Part shown: positions 20,562-29,260 of the stretch, in pieces | Layout: every line of letters starts with the position of its first letter | Position numbering within the stretch: position 1 is the first letter of the stretch | Origin: Paraburkholderia rhizosphaerae | Lineage (GTDB): Bacteria; Pseudomonadota; Gammaproteobacteria; Burkholderiales; Burkholderiaceae | Direction of reading: 5' to 3' | Assembly (NCBI RefSeq): GCF_004366595.1 | Contig: NZ_SORE01000009.1 | Span: 186,001 to 250,000 of the forward strand | Length of the DNA stretch: 64,000 nt | Translations under genes and position numbers: made by a program | The notes under the pieces: model-generated | Database searches by the model: none | Told to the model about the DNA's origin: nothing | The model's input: the letters and a program-made list of their open reading frames with translations, nothing else

Positions 20562-20597
20562 GTACAAAATTTTGTACCGGTTATTCTTTCAAGTCAA
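20562..20597 (-). promoter_or_regulatory. Promoter and palindromic operator of the toxin-antitoxin pair
   Basis: A perfect 16-bp palindrome GTACAAAATTTTGTAC lies at 20562-20577, 14 bp upstream of the toxin ATG. On the minus strand TTGACT (20597-20592) is followed after 15 bp by TACAAA or after 17 bp by CAAAAT, so the palindrome covers the likely -10. This is the arrangement expected for antitoxin autorepression. Confidence 0.75.
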
Positions 20598-20678
20598 GCC
20601 TTTTTTCAACTGACTGTGAAGAACGCATACGGTACCGGCGCTGCACATGAATGACTATTCGTCCGGATGGCTAACGAT

Positions 20679-20705
20679 AAAAAAGCCCGGCTCATTGGCC
20701 GGGCT
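20679..20705 (-). terminator. Intrinsic terminator after aroG
   Basis: In the minus direction AGCCCGGC and GCCGGGCT pair perfectly around a 6-nt loop and are followed by six Ts. It lies about 32 bases beyond the aroG stop codon. Confidence 0.92.
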
Positions 20706-20736
20706 CCGCATCGATTGATGTTGACTTATCGCATGA

Positions 20737-21810
20737 TCAGTTACCGCTGCCGCGCGCGATACGACGTTGTCTGACCGCATCAGCGAGCCCTTCGAGTACG
20801 GCGACGCTTTCGTCCCAACCGATGCATCCGTCGGTGATGCTCTGACCGTAGGTCAAAGCACAGCCCTCCTGAAGATCCTGTCTGCCGGCGACCAGATGCG
20901 ACTCGACCATCACGCCGACGATGCGTTCGTCGCCACCCGCGATCTGGCGGCCGATATCCGCGCAAACCGGAATCTGGTTTTCGGGCTTCTTCGAACTGTT
21001 CGCGTGGCTCGCATCGATCATCAGCCGTGCGGCGAGTCCTGCCTTGCCGATGTCAGCACACGCGGCATTGACACTGTCCGCGTCGTAGTTAGGCGTCTTG
21101 CCGCCGCGCAAAATGATGTGGCAGTCCTCGTTGCCGGCCGTCGATACGATCGCCGAATGACCGCCTTTAGTCACCGACAGGAAATGGTGCGGCTGCGATG
21201 CCGCCTTGATCGCATCGACCGCGATCTTCACGTTGCCATCCGTGCCGTTCTTGAAGCCAACCGGGCACGACAGCCCCGAAGCCAGTTCACGATGCACTTG
21301 CGACTCGGTGGTACGCGCGCCGATCGCACCCCACGAGATCAGATCGGCGATGTATTGCGGGCTGATCATGTCGAGGTATTCAGTGCCCGCCGGCAGGCCG
21401 AGTTCGTTGATGTGCAGCAGCAGTTCGCGTGCAGTGCGCAGGCCGTCATTGATCTTGAAGCTGTTGTCGAGATACGGGTCGTTGATGAGCCCTTTCCAGC
21501 CCACCGTCGTACGCGGTTTTTCGAAGTACACGCGCATCACGATCTCGAGTTCGCCCGCGAGCCGCTTGCGCTGCTCGATCAAACGCCCGGCATAGTCGAG
21601 CGCGGCTTTCGGATCGTGGATCGAACACGGACCGACGATAACAATCAGGCGGTCGTCCATGCCGTGCAGAATCCGGTGCAGCGCCTGGCGCGTGTTGAAG
21701 ATCAGGTCCGATTCTTTTTCGCCGCACGGGAATTCGCGGATCAGGTGAGCGGGCGGGGTGAGCTCCTTGAGCTCGCGAATGCGGACGTCGTCGGTATTGT
21801 GCGGGGGCAT
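20737..21810 (-). CDS. aroG: 3-deoxy-D-arabino-heptulosonate-7-phosphate synthase, class I
   Basis: A 357-residue class I DAHP synthase condensing phosphoenolpyruvate and erythrose-4-phosphate, the first step of the shikimate pathway. Family motifs are VGPCSIHD, MRVYFEKPRTTVGWKG, NDPYLD, GARTTESQVHRELASGLSCPVG-type sequence, and the metal-binding HIILRGG and DASHANSSK. I start it at the Met at 21810 (MPPHNTDDVRIREL); the frame continues upstream through the leader but that part is the attenuator. It has its own promoter, leader peptide and terminator, so expression should respond to charged aromatic tRNAs. The symbol aroG is used generically; which aromatic amino acid inhibits the enzyme cannot be told. 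Confidence 0.95.
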   Translation of the reverse strand: MPPHNTDDVRIRELKELTPPAHLIREFPCGEKESDLIFNTRQALHRILHGMDDRLIVIVGPCSIHDPKAALDYAGRLIEQRKRLAGELEIVMRVYFEKPRTTVGWKGLINDPYLDNSFKINDGLRTARELLLHINELGLPAGTEYLDMISPQYIADLISWGAIGARTTESQVHRELASGLSCPVGFKNGTDGNVKIAVDAIKAASQPHHFLSVTKGGHSAIVSTAGNEDCHIILRGGKTPNYDADSVNAACADIGKAGLAARLMIDASHANSSKKPENQIPVCADIGRQIAGGDERIVGVMVESHLVAGRQDLQEGCALTYGQSITDGCIGWDESVAVLEGLADAVRQRRIARGSGN

Positions 21811-21889
21811 GTCGGTTCTCCAGATGCGATTCGTAGCGTGTCGGTTCGTTGCGTGTTCGTTGCGAGCAGACCGGGCAAGCAGCAGCGGC

Positions 21890-21922
21890 AAAAAAAAACC
21901 GCCAGACTCGCTGACGGTTTTT
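21890..21922 (-). terminator. Attenuator terminator in the aroG leader
   Basis: Read on the minus strand, AAAAACCGTCA (21922-21912) pairs with TGGCGGTTTTT (21904-21894) around a 7-nt loop, 11 pairs with one G-U, followed by an unbroken run ending in nine Ts at 21890. It lies between the leader peptide stop (21950) and the aroG start (21810), so it terminates before the structural gene unless the competing antiterminator forms. Confidence 0.9.
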
Positions 21923-21980
21923 CGGGAATTTCGGGTTTGCCTTGTTGCGTTACCACCCCTCTCGATCCGCCAGCGGTCTG
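21903..21980 (-). promoter_or_regulatory. Predicted antiterminator of the aroG attenuator
   Basis: CAGACCGCTGGCGG (21980-21967), which encodes the leader residues just after the aromatic run, can pair with CCGTCAGCGAGTCTG (21917-21903). The helix has 14 base pairs with one bulged A and one G-U. The downstream strand includes most of the 5' arm and the loop of the terminator, so the two structures exclude each other. A ribosome waiting at the aromatic codons leaves the upstream strand free, which favours antitermination. A ribosome reaching the stop codon covers or passes it and allows termination. Confidence 0.82.
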
Positions 21981-22018
21981 AGATACCAAAAGAAATAAAA
22001 ATAAAACCGGGCGGACAT
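21950..22018 (-). CDS. aroG leader peptide (22 aa, aromatic-rich)
   Basis: A 22-codon ORF beginning MSAR and followed at residues 5-12 by eight aromatic codons in a row, FYFYFFWY, then LRPLADREGW and TAA. Phe (4), Tyr (3) and Trp (1) are all represented, matching the end products of the pathway that aroG opens. The ATG is about 39 bases after the predicted transcription start. No strong Shine-Dalgarno sequence is seen, which is a weak point. The peptide itself is not expected to act; its translation senses charged aromatic tRNA. Confidence 0.85.
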   Translation of the reverse strand: MSARFYFYFFWYLRPLADREGW

Positions 22019-22063
22019 GGCGTAGGAAGCGAGCGGTAGGGACTGCAAAAAAGGTTGAGTGGC

Positions 22064-22092
22064 TTTATACCCCGGCAAGGCGCGATTGACAA
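22064..22092 (-). promoter_or_regulatory. Sigma-70 promoter of the aroG leader
   Basis: On the minus strand TTGTCA (22092-22087), a spacer of exactly 17 bp and TATAAA (22069-22064) give five of six consensus matches in each box. Transcription would start near 22057, about 39 bases before the leader peptide ATG. Confidence 0.8.
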
Positions 22093-22114
22093 GCGGCCGC
22101 CGACAAAAATGCGG

Positions 22115-22155
22115 AAAATCCGCACGCTTTGCGCAATTCATGCGGAAAGCGTGCG
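22115..22155 (-). terminator. Probable terminator after tldD
   Basis: On the minus strand CGCACGCTTT (22155-22146) pairs perfectly with AAAGCGTGCG (22130-22121) over 10 bp, followed by GATTTT. A second small hairpin (TGCGGA-TTT-TCCGCA with five Ts) follows. It separates tldD from the aroG promoter. Confidence 0.65.
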
Positions 22156-22168
22156 CACGGCTCGGTCG

Positions 22169-23635
22169 TCAGACCGTGCCGCCGACCGTCATCCGGTCGA
22201 TGCGCAGTGTCGGTTGACCCACACCCACCGGCACGCTTTGGCCTTCCTTGCCGCACACGCCGACGCCGGTATCCAGCGACATGTCATTGCCGATCATGCT
22301 GACGTATTTGAGCGATTCCGGGCCACTGCCAATCAGCGTCGCGCCTTTGACCGGATACGTGATCTTGCCGTTTTCGATCATGTATGCCTCGGATGCCGAG
22401 AACACGAACTTGCCGTTCGTGATGTCGACCTGGCCGCCACCGAAATTCACCGCATAGAGGCCGTTCTTCACAGACGCGATGATTTCCTGCGGGTCTTTAT
22501 CGCCGTTCAGCATGTAGGTGTTCGTCATGCGCGGCATCGGCAGTGCCGCATACGATTCACGGCGCGCGTTGCCGGTGACCGGCATGTTCATCAGGCGCGC
22601 GTTCAGTGTGTCCTGGATATAACCCTTCAGGATGCCGTCCTCGATCAGCGTCGTGCATTGCGTCGCATTGCCTTCGTCGTCGATGTTGAGCGACCCGCGG
22701 CGATTCGGCAGCGTGCCGTCGTCGACCACGGTGACGCCTTTCGCCGCAACCTGTTCGCCGATGCGGCCTGCGAATGCGGACGACCCCTTCCGGTTGAAAT
22801 CGCCTTCGAGCCCGTGGCCGATCGCCTCATGCAGCAGCACACCGGGCCAGCCGGGCCCGAGCACCACGGTCATCGCTCCGGCCGGCGCCGGACGCGCGTC
22901 CAGGTTCACGAGGGCGGCATGCACCGCGTCGTCGACGTAACGCGACAGCACGTCGTCGGTGAAATAGCCGTAGTCGAAGCGGCCACCGCCACCGCCGCTG
23001 CCGATTTCGCGGCGGCCGTTCTGCTCAGCGATCACCGTCACCGACACGCGCACGAGCGGCCGGATGTCCGCAGCCAGCGCGCCATCGCTGCGCGCAACCA
23101 GCACGACGTCGTATTCGCCCGCGAGGCCTGCCATCACCTGTGTGATCCGCGGGTCGCGGCTGCGCGCCATCTGCTCGATCCGCTCGAGCAGCTTGACCTT
23201 CGCGGTCGCGTCGAGCGAATGCAGCGGATCGGACGGCAGATACAGGTCACGGCCACTGACCCCGGTCAGCGATGCCGCCGCCTTGATCTTCTGTTTGCCG
23301 CCACCGGCCTTCGCAATCGCCCGCGTGGCGATCGCCGCCTGGCGAATCGCGTCCGGCGACAGGTCGTCCGAGTACGCGAACGCGGTGCGATCGCCGGACA
23401 CGGCACGCACGCCGACGCCCTGGTCGATGCTGAAACTGCCGGATTTGACGATGCCTTCCTCGAGGCTCCACGCTTCGCTGCGCGTCGCCTGGAAATAAAG
23501 GTCTGCGTAATCGACGCGATGCGTGAAGATGTCGGCGAGCGTGCGGGTCAGCAGGGCTTCGTCGAGGCCGTAGGGCGTGAGGAGCACGTCCTTGGCGGTC
23601 GCAAGATTACGGATGCTGGGTTCGATGATGTTCAT
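22169..23635 (-). CDS. tldD: Metalloprotease TldD
   Basis: A 488-residue subunit of the TldD/PmbA(TldE) zinc protease, which trims peptide precursors such as microcins and antitoxins in enterobacteria. The active-site helix HEAIGH (HExxxH, His269, Glu270, His274) in VLLHEAIGHGLEGDFN identifies it as the catalytic TldD subunit. Its partner PmbA is not in the window. It starts 161 bp after the amidase gene on the same strand; yhdP and tldD are also close neighbours in E. coli. Confidence 0.96.
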   Translation of the reverse strand: MNIIEPSIRNLATAKDVLLTPYGLDEALLTRTLADIFTHRVDYADLYFQATRSEAWSLEEGIVKSGSFSIDQGVGVRAVSGDRTAFAYSDDLSPDAIRQAAIATRAIAKAGGGKQKIKAAASLTGVSGRDLYLPSDPLHSLDATAKVKLLERIEQMARSRDPRITQVMAGLAGEYDVVLVARSDGALAADIRPLVRVSVTVIAEQNGRREIGSGGGGGRFDYGYFTDDVLSRYVDDAVHAALVNLDARPAPAGAMTVVLGPGWPGVLLHEAIGHGLEGDFNRKGSSAFAGRIGEQVAAKGVTVVDDGTLPNRRGSLNIDDEGNATQCTTLIEDGILKGYIQDTLNARLMNMPVTGNARRESYAALPMPRMTNTYMLNGDKDPQEIIASVKNGLYAVNFGGGQVDITNGKFVFSASEAYMIENGKITYPVKGATLIGSGPESLKYVSMIGNDMSLDTGVGVCGKEGQSVPVGVGQPTLRIDRMTVGGTV

Positions 23636-23796
23636 GCGAAGTAGATTCGGCTCGATTCAAGGGATTCGGACGGCGCGCATTGCTTTGCTATATGGGTGAC
23701 GCTCAATGCGCTTTCAATGTGGGACGTTCTCGTTTGAGTTCCTGCGTTTTGCGTGAAACTGCCTGATGTTGCATCGGATTGCGAACGGCGGCGGCG

Positions 23797-24654
23797 CTAA
23801 CCGAGCACGCGATGCCGCCACGCGGGCAGGCTTTGCCGCACCTCGTCGATGCGCGACCGTTCGATCTCGCCGGCGACGACGCCCGCGCCTTCGTCGCGAA
23901 CATCGAGAACTTCGCCCCAGGGGTCGATCAGCATGCTGTGTCCCCATGTGCGGCGGCCATTCTCGTGCTTGCCGCCTTGCGCGGCTGCGAGCACGTAGCA
24001 CTGGTTCTCCACCGCCCGCGCGCGCAGCAGCGTTTCCCAATGCGCGCGGCCGGTCGTATACGTGAACGCGGACGGCACGACGATCAGCGCACAGTCGCCC
24101 ATGCGCCGGTACAGCTCCGGAAAGCGCAGATCGTAGCAGACCGACAGGCCGACGCGCCCGAACGGCGCATCGAAGGTGCGCACCGCATCGCCGGGACGGA
24201 TCGTGCGGGCTTCATCGAACGATTCGTCGCCTTTTTCGAAGTTAAACAGGTGGATCTTGTCGTAGCGGGCCGTCTCGCGGCCGTGCGGATCGAATACGAG
24301 CGTCGTGTTCAGCACGTGTGACGCTTCCGGCGCGGTAAGCGGCAGCGTGCCGCCGATTACCCACACACGGTGCCGACGCGCCGCATCGGACAGGAAGCGC
24401 TGGATCGGGCCATCGCGGTACGGTTCGCGCACGGTGAGCTTGTCCGTGTCCTTGAAGCCCATGAAGCAGAAGTATTCGGGCAGCAGCACGAGCTGCGCGC
24501 CTTCAGCAGCGGCCTGCGCGATCAGTGTTTCGGCGTCGGCGAGGTTTCGGTCGCGCTCCGGCGTGCTGACCATCTGCAGCGCGGCGACGCGGTAAGAGGC
24601 GGACGGCTTTTCCAGTGCTGCGCCGGCCGGAGATTGCGCGTGTGGGTCGCTCAT
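23797..24654 (-). CDS. Carbon-nitrogen hydrolase, Nit/deaminated-glutathione-amidase type
   Basis: A 285-residue nitrilase-superfamily amidase. The Glu-Lys-Cys triad is complete: Glu60 (LLPEYF), Lys133 (YDKIHLF) and Cys173 (SVCYDLRFPELYR). The pattern EYFCFMG and CYDLRFPELYRRMG best matches the Nit1 branch that hydrolyses deaminated glutathione, a metabolite-repair role. Other omega-amidase activities are possible. A second in-frame Met 14 codons upstream exists but adds unconserved residues. It lies between yhdP and tldD. Confidence 0.88.
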   Translation of the reverse strand: MSDPHAQSPAGAALEKPSASYRVAALQMVSTPERDRNLADAETLIAQAAAEGAQLVLLPEYFCFMGFKDTDKLTVREPYRDGPIQRFLSDAARRHRVWVIGGTLPLTAPEASHVLNTTLVFDPHGRETARYDKIHLFNFEKGDESFDEARTIRPGDAVRTFDAPFGRVGLSVCYDLRFPELYRRMGDCALIVVPSAFTYTTGRAHWETLLRARAVENQCYVLAAAQGGKHENGRRTWGHSMLIDPWGEVLDVRDEGAGVVAGEIERSRIDEVRQSLPAWRHRVLG

Positions 24655-24864
24655 GAGCGTATCGAAAGGCTCCCTTCGGGACGGCGCTAACCGCAAAGCG
24701 CGCCGCCGGACGTAGACGAAAACCGCGAGGCGGAAATTCTGACGGGCCGGTGAATGGCTGCGGACATTGCTGCAATCCGTGCGGCCATCCGGCTTACGCG
24801 AAGTATGCTGCGCAGCAGCAGCCCGGGCTCCGCGACGCCCGCCGGACAGTGCGCACCGCTACGG

Positions 24865-27800
24865 TTAATGAAGCACGGCCGCTTCCGCCGCCGGTACGCC
24901 GTCCATCTTACCGCGATCGTCGTGGACCCGCTCGACGTGAGGTTTTGCCCATGATCCGGTGATCGCGAAGTTGAGCGCGAACCCGTGTTCGATCGACTGT
25001 GACAGCGCAATATCGCCGATCAGCGCGCCGAGCCCGATCAGCGGATTGATGATGGTCGCCGCCACCACGCCCGCGCCGACGCTGACCGTCGGAATCACGC
25101 GCACGTTCAGGTCCTGCGTTTCATGCGCGAGGTCGATCGTGCCGTGCATTTCCGCACGACCCGGTGCGGTGACCAGCCTGAAGTTGTCGGTGCGGGCGAC
25201 GCCGTCCTTGATTTCACTGGTGCTGGTGACGCTCGAAAACGGCAAACCTTCGCCGAATACATCGCGGAAGCTGAGCGTTGCGATGCGCTGCAGGCTTTGC
25301 AGGCTCACCACGCCGAGCAGCCTTGCGACGCCGGGATCCACCTTCAGAATTTGCCCATGGCGCAAGTCGACCGACATATTGCCATTGAGCGAAGGAAGGT
25401 CGATCCGCGTCGGCCCGCCGCGCCATCCGATTTTTCCCGCCAGTGTGCCTTCACCGTTTTTGATCGTGCGCGGCAGGCCGGAGCGTTCGAGCAGCGCGCC
25501 TGCGTCCTTCACATCGAGCTTGAAATCGACGACGGTTCGGCGTGGCGTGCTTTCGTCAGTCACCGCGCCGAACTCTCGCAAGGTGCGCCAGTTCGCGGTC
25601 GCGGTGAACGTTGCGGCCGGATTGCTGATGTCGAGCTTGTCGAGCTGCCAGACCGGCACGCCATCTTCCTCGAAGTTGTGCGCATCGACCTCGAGCCGGC
25701 CGACGCTGTGACCGCGCACGATCAGGTCGTTCACGACGAGATCGATGGTCGGCATGTTCTGCGCGGGCTGCTGCATGGCCGGCCCGAGCAGGTCGTTATC
25801 GGTCACCGCCGGAATGACGAGGCGCGCTAGCCGCGCCTGCAGCGTGCCCGGCGACTCGCGGGTCGCGCCCGGCAGCCACGACACATAGCCGGACACCTGA
25901 TTCGACGCGACGTTCGCCTGCCACTTTCTATCGATGTGCGACGCGCCGACCACGACACTTTCCCAGTGGCGCTTGAGCAGCGTGAGCGTGCCGATATGCA
26001 GCGCGAACCGGTCAGGCACGAACTGCGCGGCGGTCTCGCCTGGCGGCACCGGAGCCACGCCCTGATTCGCATTGCGCATCTGAATGAAGAGCGCGCGCCA
26101 TGCGTCGGCGTCGAGTGTGTCGAGATCGACCGCGGCGGTGACGCCTTCGGCAGGCAGATCGGCCGGCCGGTTCACACCGATCGCGCCGCGCACGACCTTC
26201 GGCATCTGGCGCGGCTCACCTTGCAGCAGATAGGTTGCGGCGATCGGACCGACGGTCATGTCGGCGCGTTCGAGGCCGCTACTGTCGCCGTCAGCGGGGG
26301 GCTTGAACGATATGCTCAGCGGCATCGGCGTGCCGCTCGACTTGTTGAACGGCGCGGGAAAGTCGAGCGCGAGCCCGGTCAGATCGGAATGGGCGGAAAT
26401 CTCCGGCAGGCGTCCCTTCGCGCCGTGCACGCTGAGCGCGTACGGCGCACTGCCCTGAACGTGACTCAGCACCTGCGGCGCGAGTCCGTGCAGGTCGAGC
26501 TCGCGCGCCGCCTCGAGCGCGACGTGGCCGTTCAGGTCGAGCGCATACGTGCCGTTTGCGTCCAACCCGCCGTTTGCATGAATATCGCCACCGAAAAATT
26601 GCCCGGCAAGGTTGTCGACCTGCGCGGTGTGTTCGGTAAAGCGCACTCTGCCGGTCAGTTGCGACAGCGTCGGCATCTTCTGCATCGCGATGCGGTTGTT
26701 CTCGAAGGTGACCGACCCGGCGAGGCTCGCTCGTGGCCGCGGCGCGTTCGGATCGAGTGGCGCACGCGGCACGGTCAGTCGCAACGCGATCGCGGCGGGG
26801 CCCTCTGCCTTCAGTTTCCGCGTGACGTGCTTTGTCATGATGCCGAGCGAACTGTCGTCGACATAGTCGAGCATGTCCGCAAGCGGGCCGCGCGCGCCGC
26901 CGGTAATCACCAGGCTCGACGCACGATTGCCGAGATCGTCGATCTTGCCGGTTACCCGGCTGATCGCGATTCGCTTGTAATGCGCGCGGTCGACATCGAA
27001 GCGCAACAGGTTCTCTTTCAGCTGGAACACGCCGTCGATGCCGTCAAAGCCTGGCCAGATGCTGGGCGTGCCGTTCTTGAGCGTGCGCGGCGGATACGGC
27101 GTCGGGTCGAAGCGGCCATTGCTGAACGGCGCGACGATGCGGAACACGCCGGCGCTCGGGTCGCGCGCATACGGAAACTTGTCGAGATTGCCGTGTATCT
27201 CGATGGTCCCGCCGCGCGACATACCCGCTTGCAGGCCGTGGCCCAGATACATGCGCACCTTTTCACTGATACCGGTCGGCAGATAGCGAGTGATGCTCGC
27301 TACCTTTGCACGCTCGAATTTCGCGCTCAGGTCGAGCGAGCCGCGTCCATGTCCGGCGTTCGAATAGCTGGCGCTTGCGCTGGCGGCGGTGTCGTCGTTC
27401 GCGACCTTGAGCTCGGATACGTCGACCTTGAATGCCTTGTGCTTGTCGCCGGGTGCGATGGTGGGCGCGACGGTCCAGCTGCCTTTGCCCTGCAGACGGT
27501 CGAACGTGAGGCGTGGGTTGTCGAAAACGCCCGGCAGTGTAATGGCCGCGTTCGCCGTATCGAGTGCGATCGACCCTTGCTTTTCATTCGCGTCGACCGA
27601 GCCCCACAGATTCTCGAAGCCCGGAATACCCGCGCGCGGATGGCCGCGCGCGGTCAGTCCCGGCGGCGGCTCCTGCGCGGCGACGCTGATGCCTTGAAGA
27701 TCGGCCTTGAACGTGTAGTGCGCAATCGGCTCCGCGCTCATTTCACTGCGCTCGCTCGCGGCTTCGCCGGATTCCGGTTTTTCACGCTCGACTTCGATTG

Positions 27801-29070
27801 TGTAGTTCGACACGATGCCGCGCGGATTGAAGCGCACCAGACCGTTCAGCAGGCGGCGCGGCAGCGGCAGCGCACGGCTGAATTCGGCGAGGATGCCGAG
27901 GTCGACACGATCGCCGGCGACGCTGAGCAGCTGGCCGTGCTGGACACTTTGCTTGCGCAGGCGGCCGTTCAGCGTGGACAGCGCGAGCGTACGCGTGACC
28001 GGCGTGCCGTCAGGAAGCGGCGGCTGGCCGAGTTCCGCGACGAGGTTATTCAATTGCAGCGTGTACTCGTCGGCTTCGTGCGCGAAGGTCCACGAAAAAC
28101 GGGCGACCGGCACATCGAGCTTCGGCTGCGCGGGCTTCACACGCAGCGCGATGTTGCTGCCGGATAATTCGCCGGTGGCCGACAGGATTCGCCCTTGCGC
28201 GAATTCGACCCAAATGGCGTTGTCGATGCGGCCCGCGTAAGTGGCGATCGGAAAGTCGATGTAACGCGCGAGCATCGGCAGATCGACCGGGCCTGTCGAT
28301 AGATACACGCTGCCGCTCCAGTTGATCGGCTTGCCCATCGCACCGGTGCGTGCGCTCTTGAAATGCGCGCGGAAATCGAGTGGACCGAACAGCACCTTGC
28401 CGTCCGCGGGCGCTTGCAGTGCGAAGCGGTGCTCGTTGCCATCGTTGAGGATCGCGAGCCGGATGTTCTGCAATGCGATTTCCGGCACGTCATGTGTTGC
28501 GTCGCGCCAGCGTAGCGTGCCGCCACGCAGAACCATCGCCTGCTGACGCAGCAGCCAGGTGGAAAACGTGTCATTGCCGCTATGACCGGATGGCAATTGC
28601 ACGCCCGCAACCGACAGCGTGCCGTCGTCATTGCGCTCGATCAGCAGGTCAGGCTGATCGACGACGAGGCTCGACAGGATGGGTTTGAGTTTCCACAGCG
28701 AACTCCACGAAACGGTGGCGCTTGCGTGCGGGATCGACAACGCCGGACGGCCGTCATGGCCGCGAATGGTCAGATCGGTAACTTCAACGCCAGGCTGGAA
28801 GCTGACCCAGTGCGGCGTGAGCTTACCGATCGCTACCTGTGCGTGGATTTTTTCGGAAATGATTGCTTCGATGCGCGGCCGGAAAGACTCGACCTGCGGC
28901 AGCACGACATAGCGCAGCCCGAGCACAAGCAACAACGCGAGGAAGTAGGCGACGAGCGCGACGCCCAGCACCACGTGCAATGTATGCCGCAGCACTACAT
29001 GATCGCCTCCGCCGTGTTGCCGGACGCGTCCTGCATCGTGCCGGTCGGCGGGTAGGTTTCGCTCGGACAT
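24865..29070 (-). CDS. yhdP: YhdP family AsmA-like envelope protein
   Basis: A 1401-residue protein with one N-terminal membrane helix (about 33-55, VLGVALVAYFLALLLVLGLRYVVLP) and a very long periplasmic part made of repeated beta-rich AsmA-like segments. It ends with the DUF3971/AsmA-C region near SLQSLQRIATLSFRDVFGEGLPFSSV and INPLIGLGALIGDIALSQSIEHGF. In E. coli YhdP is one of the bridge-like proteins that carry phospholipids towards the outer membrane. The size (E. coli about 1266 residues) and the tldD neighbourhood fit. It diverges from glnE across 190 bp. Confidence 0.93.
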   Translation of the reverse strand: MSERNLPADRHDAGRVRQHGGGDHVVLRHTLHVVLGVALVAYFLALLLVLGLRYVVLPQVESFRPRIEAIISEKIHAQVAIGKLTPHWVSFQPGVEVTDLTIRGHDGRPALSIPHASATVSWSSLWKLKPILSSLVVDQPDLLIERNDDGTLSVAGVQLPSGHSGNDTFSTWLLRQQAMVLRGGTLRWRDATHDVPEIALQNIRLAILNDGNEHRFALQAPADGKVLFGPLDFRAHFKSARTGAMGKPINWSGSVYLSTGPVDLPMLARYIDFPIATYAGRIDNAIWVEFAQGRILSATGELSGSNIALRVKPAQPKLDVPVARFSWTFAHEADEYTLQLNNLVAELGQPPLPDGTPVTRTLALSTLNGRLRKQSVQHGQLLSVAGDRVDLGILAEFSRALPLPRRLLNGLVRFNPRGIVSNYTIEVEREKPESGEAASERSEMSAEPIAHYTFKADLQGISVAAQEPPPGLTARGHPRAGIPGFENLWGSVDANEKQGSIALDTANAAITLPGVFDNPRLTFDRLQGKGSWTVAPTIAPGDKHKAFKVDVSELKVANDDTAASASASYSNAGHGRGSLDLSAKFERAKVASITRYLPTGISEKVRMYLGHGLQAGMSRGGTIEIHGNLDKFPYARDPSAGVFRIVAPFSNGRFDPTPYPPRTLKNGTPSIWPGFDGIDGVFQLKENLLRFDVDRAHYKRIAISRVTGKIDDLGNRASSLVITGGARGPLADMLDYVDDSSLGIMTKHVTRKLKAEGPAAIALRLTVPRAPLDPNAPRPRASLAGSVTFENNRIAMQKMPTLSQLTGRVRFTEHTAQVDNLAGQFFGGDIHANGGLDANGTYALDLNGHVALEAARELDLHGLAPQVLSHVQGSAPYALSVHGAKGRLPEISAHSDLTGLALDFPAPFNKSSGTPMPLSISFKPPADGDSSGLERADMTVGPIAATYLLQGEPRQMPKVVRGAIGVNRPADLPAEGVTAAVDLDTLDADAWRALFIQMRNANQGVAPVPPGETAAQFVPDRFALHIGTLTLLKRHWESVVVGASHIDRKWQANVASNQVSGYVSWLPGATRESPGTLQARLARLVIPAVTDNDLLGPAMQQPAQNMPTIDLVVNDLIVRGHSVGRLEVDAHNFEEDGVPVWQLDKLDISNPAATFTATANWRTLREFGAVTDESTPRRTVVDFKLDVKDAGALLERSGLPRTIKNGEGTLAGKIGWRGGPTRIDLPSLNGNMSVDLRHGQILKVDPGVARLLGVVSLQSLQRIATLSFRDVFGEGLPFSSVTSTSEIKDGVARTDNFRLVTAPGRAEMHGTIDLAHETQDLNVRVIPTVSVGAGVVAATIINPLIGLGALIGDIALSQSIEHGFALNFAITGSWAKPHVERVHDDRGKMDGVPAAEAAVLH

Positions 29071-29260
29071 GCTGAGGCAAGTTGGGCGTATGGTAGTTTT
29101 GCGGACTAGCGATGAAATGTATCACACGCGCCGCCAACTGGTACTTCCGGCAAACCCTGTGCCGGCGGGGCCTGGCGGCGAGCGAGCCGGCTTTTTTGAC
29201 AACGCGTCGCACCGCTGTCGGCGCACATGCGGGATCAAGCAACGAGCGAGCCAGATTTTC

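Noticed and set aside
25936..28167. 743-codon plus-strand ORF opposite yhdP
   Set aside because: It is antisense to a clear YhdP protein, Arg/His/Asp-rich and without motifs. Such frames are expected opposite GC-rich genes with G or C in third positions.
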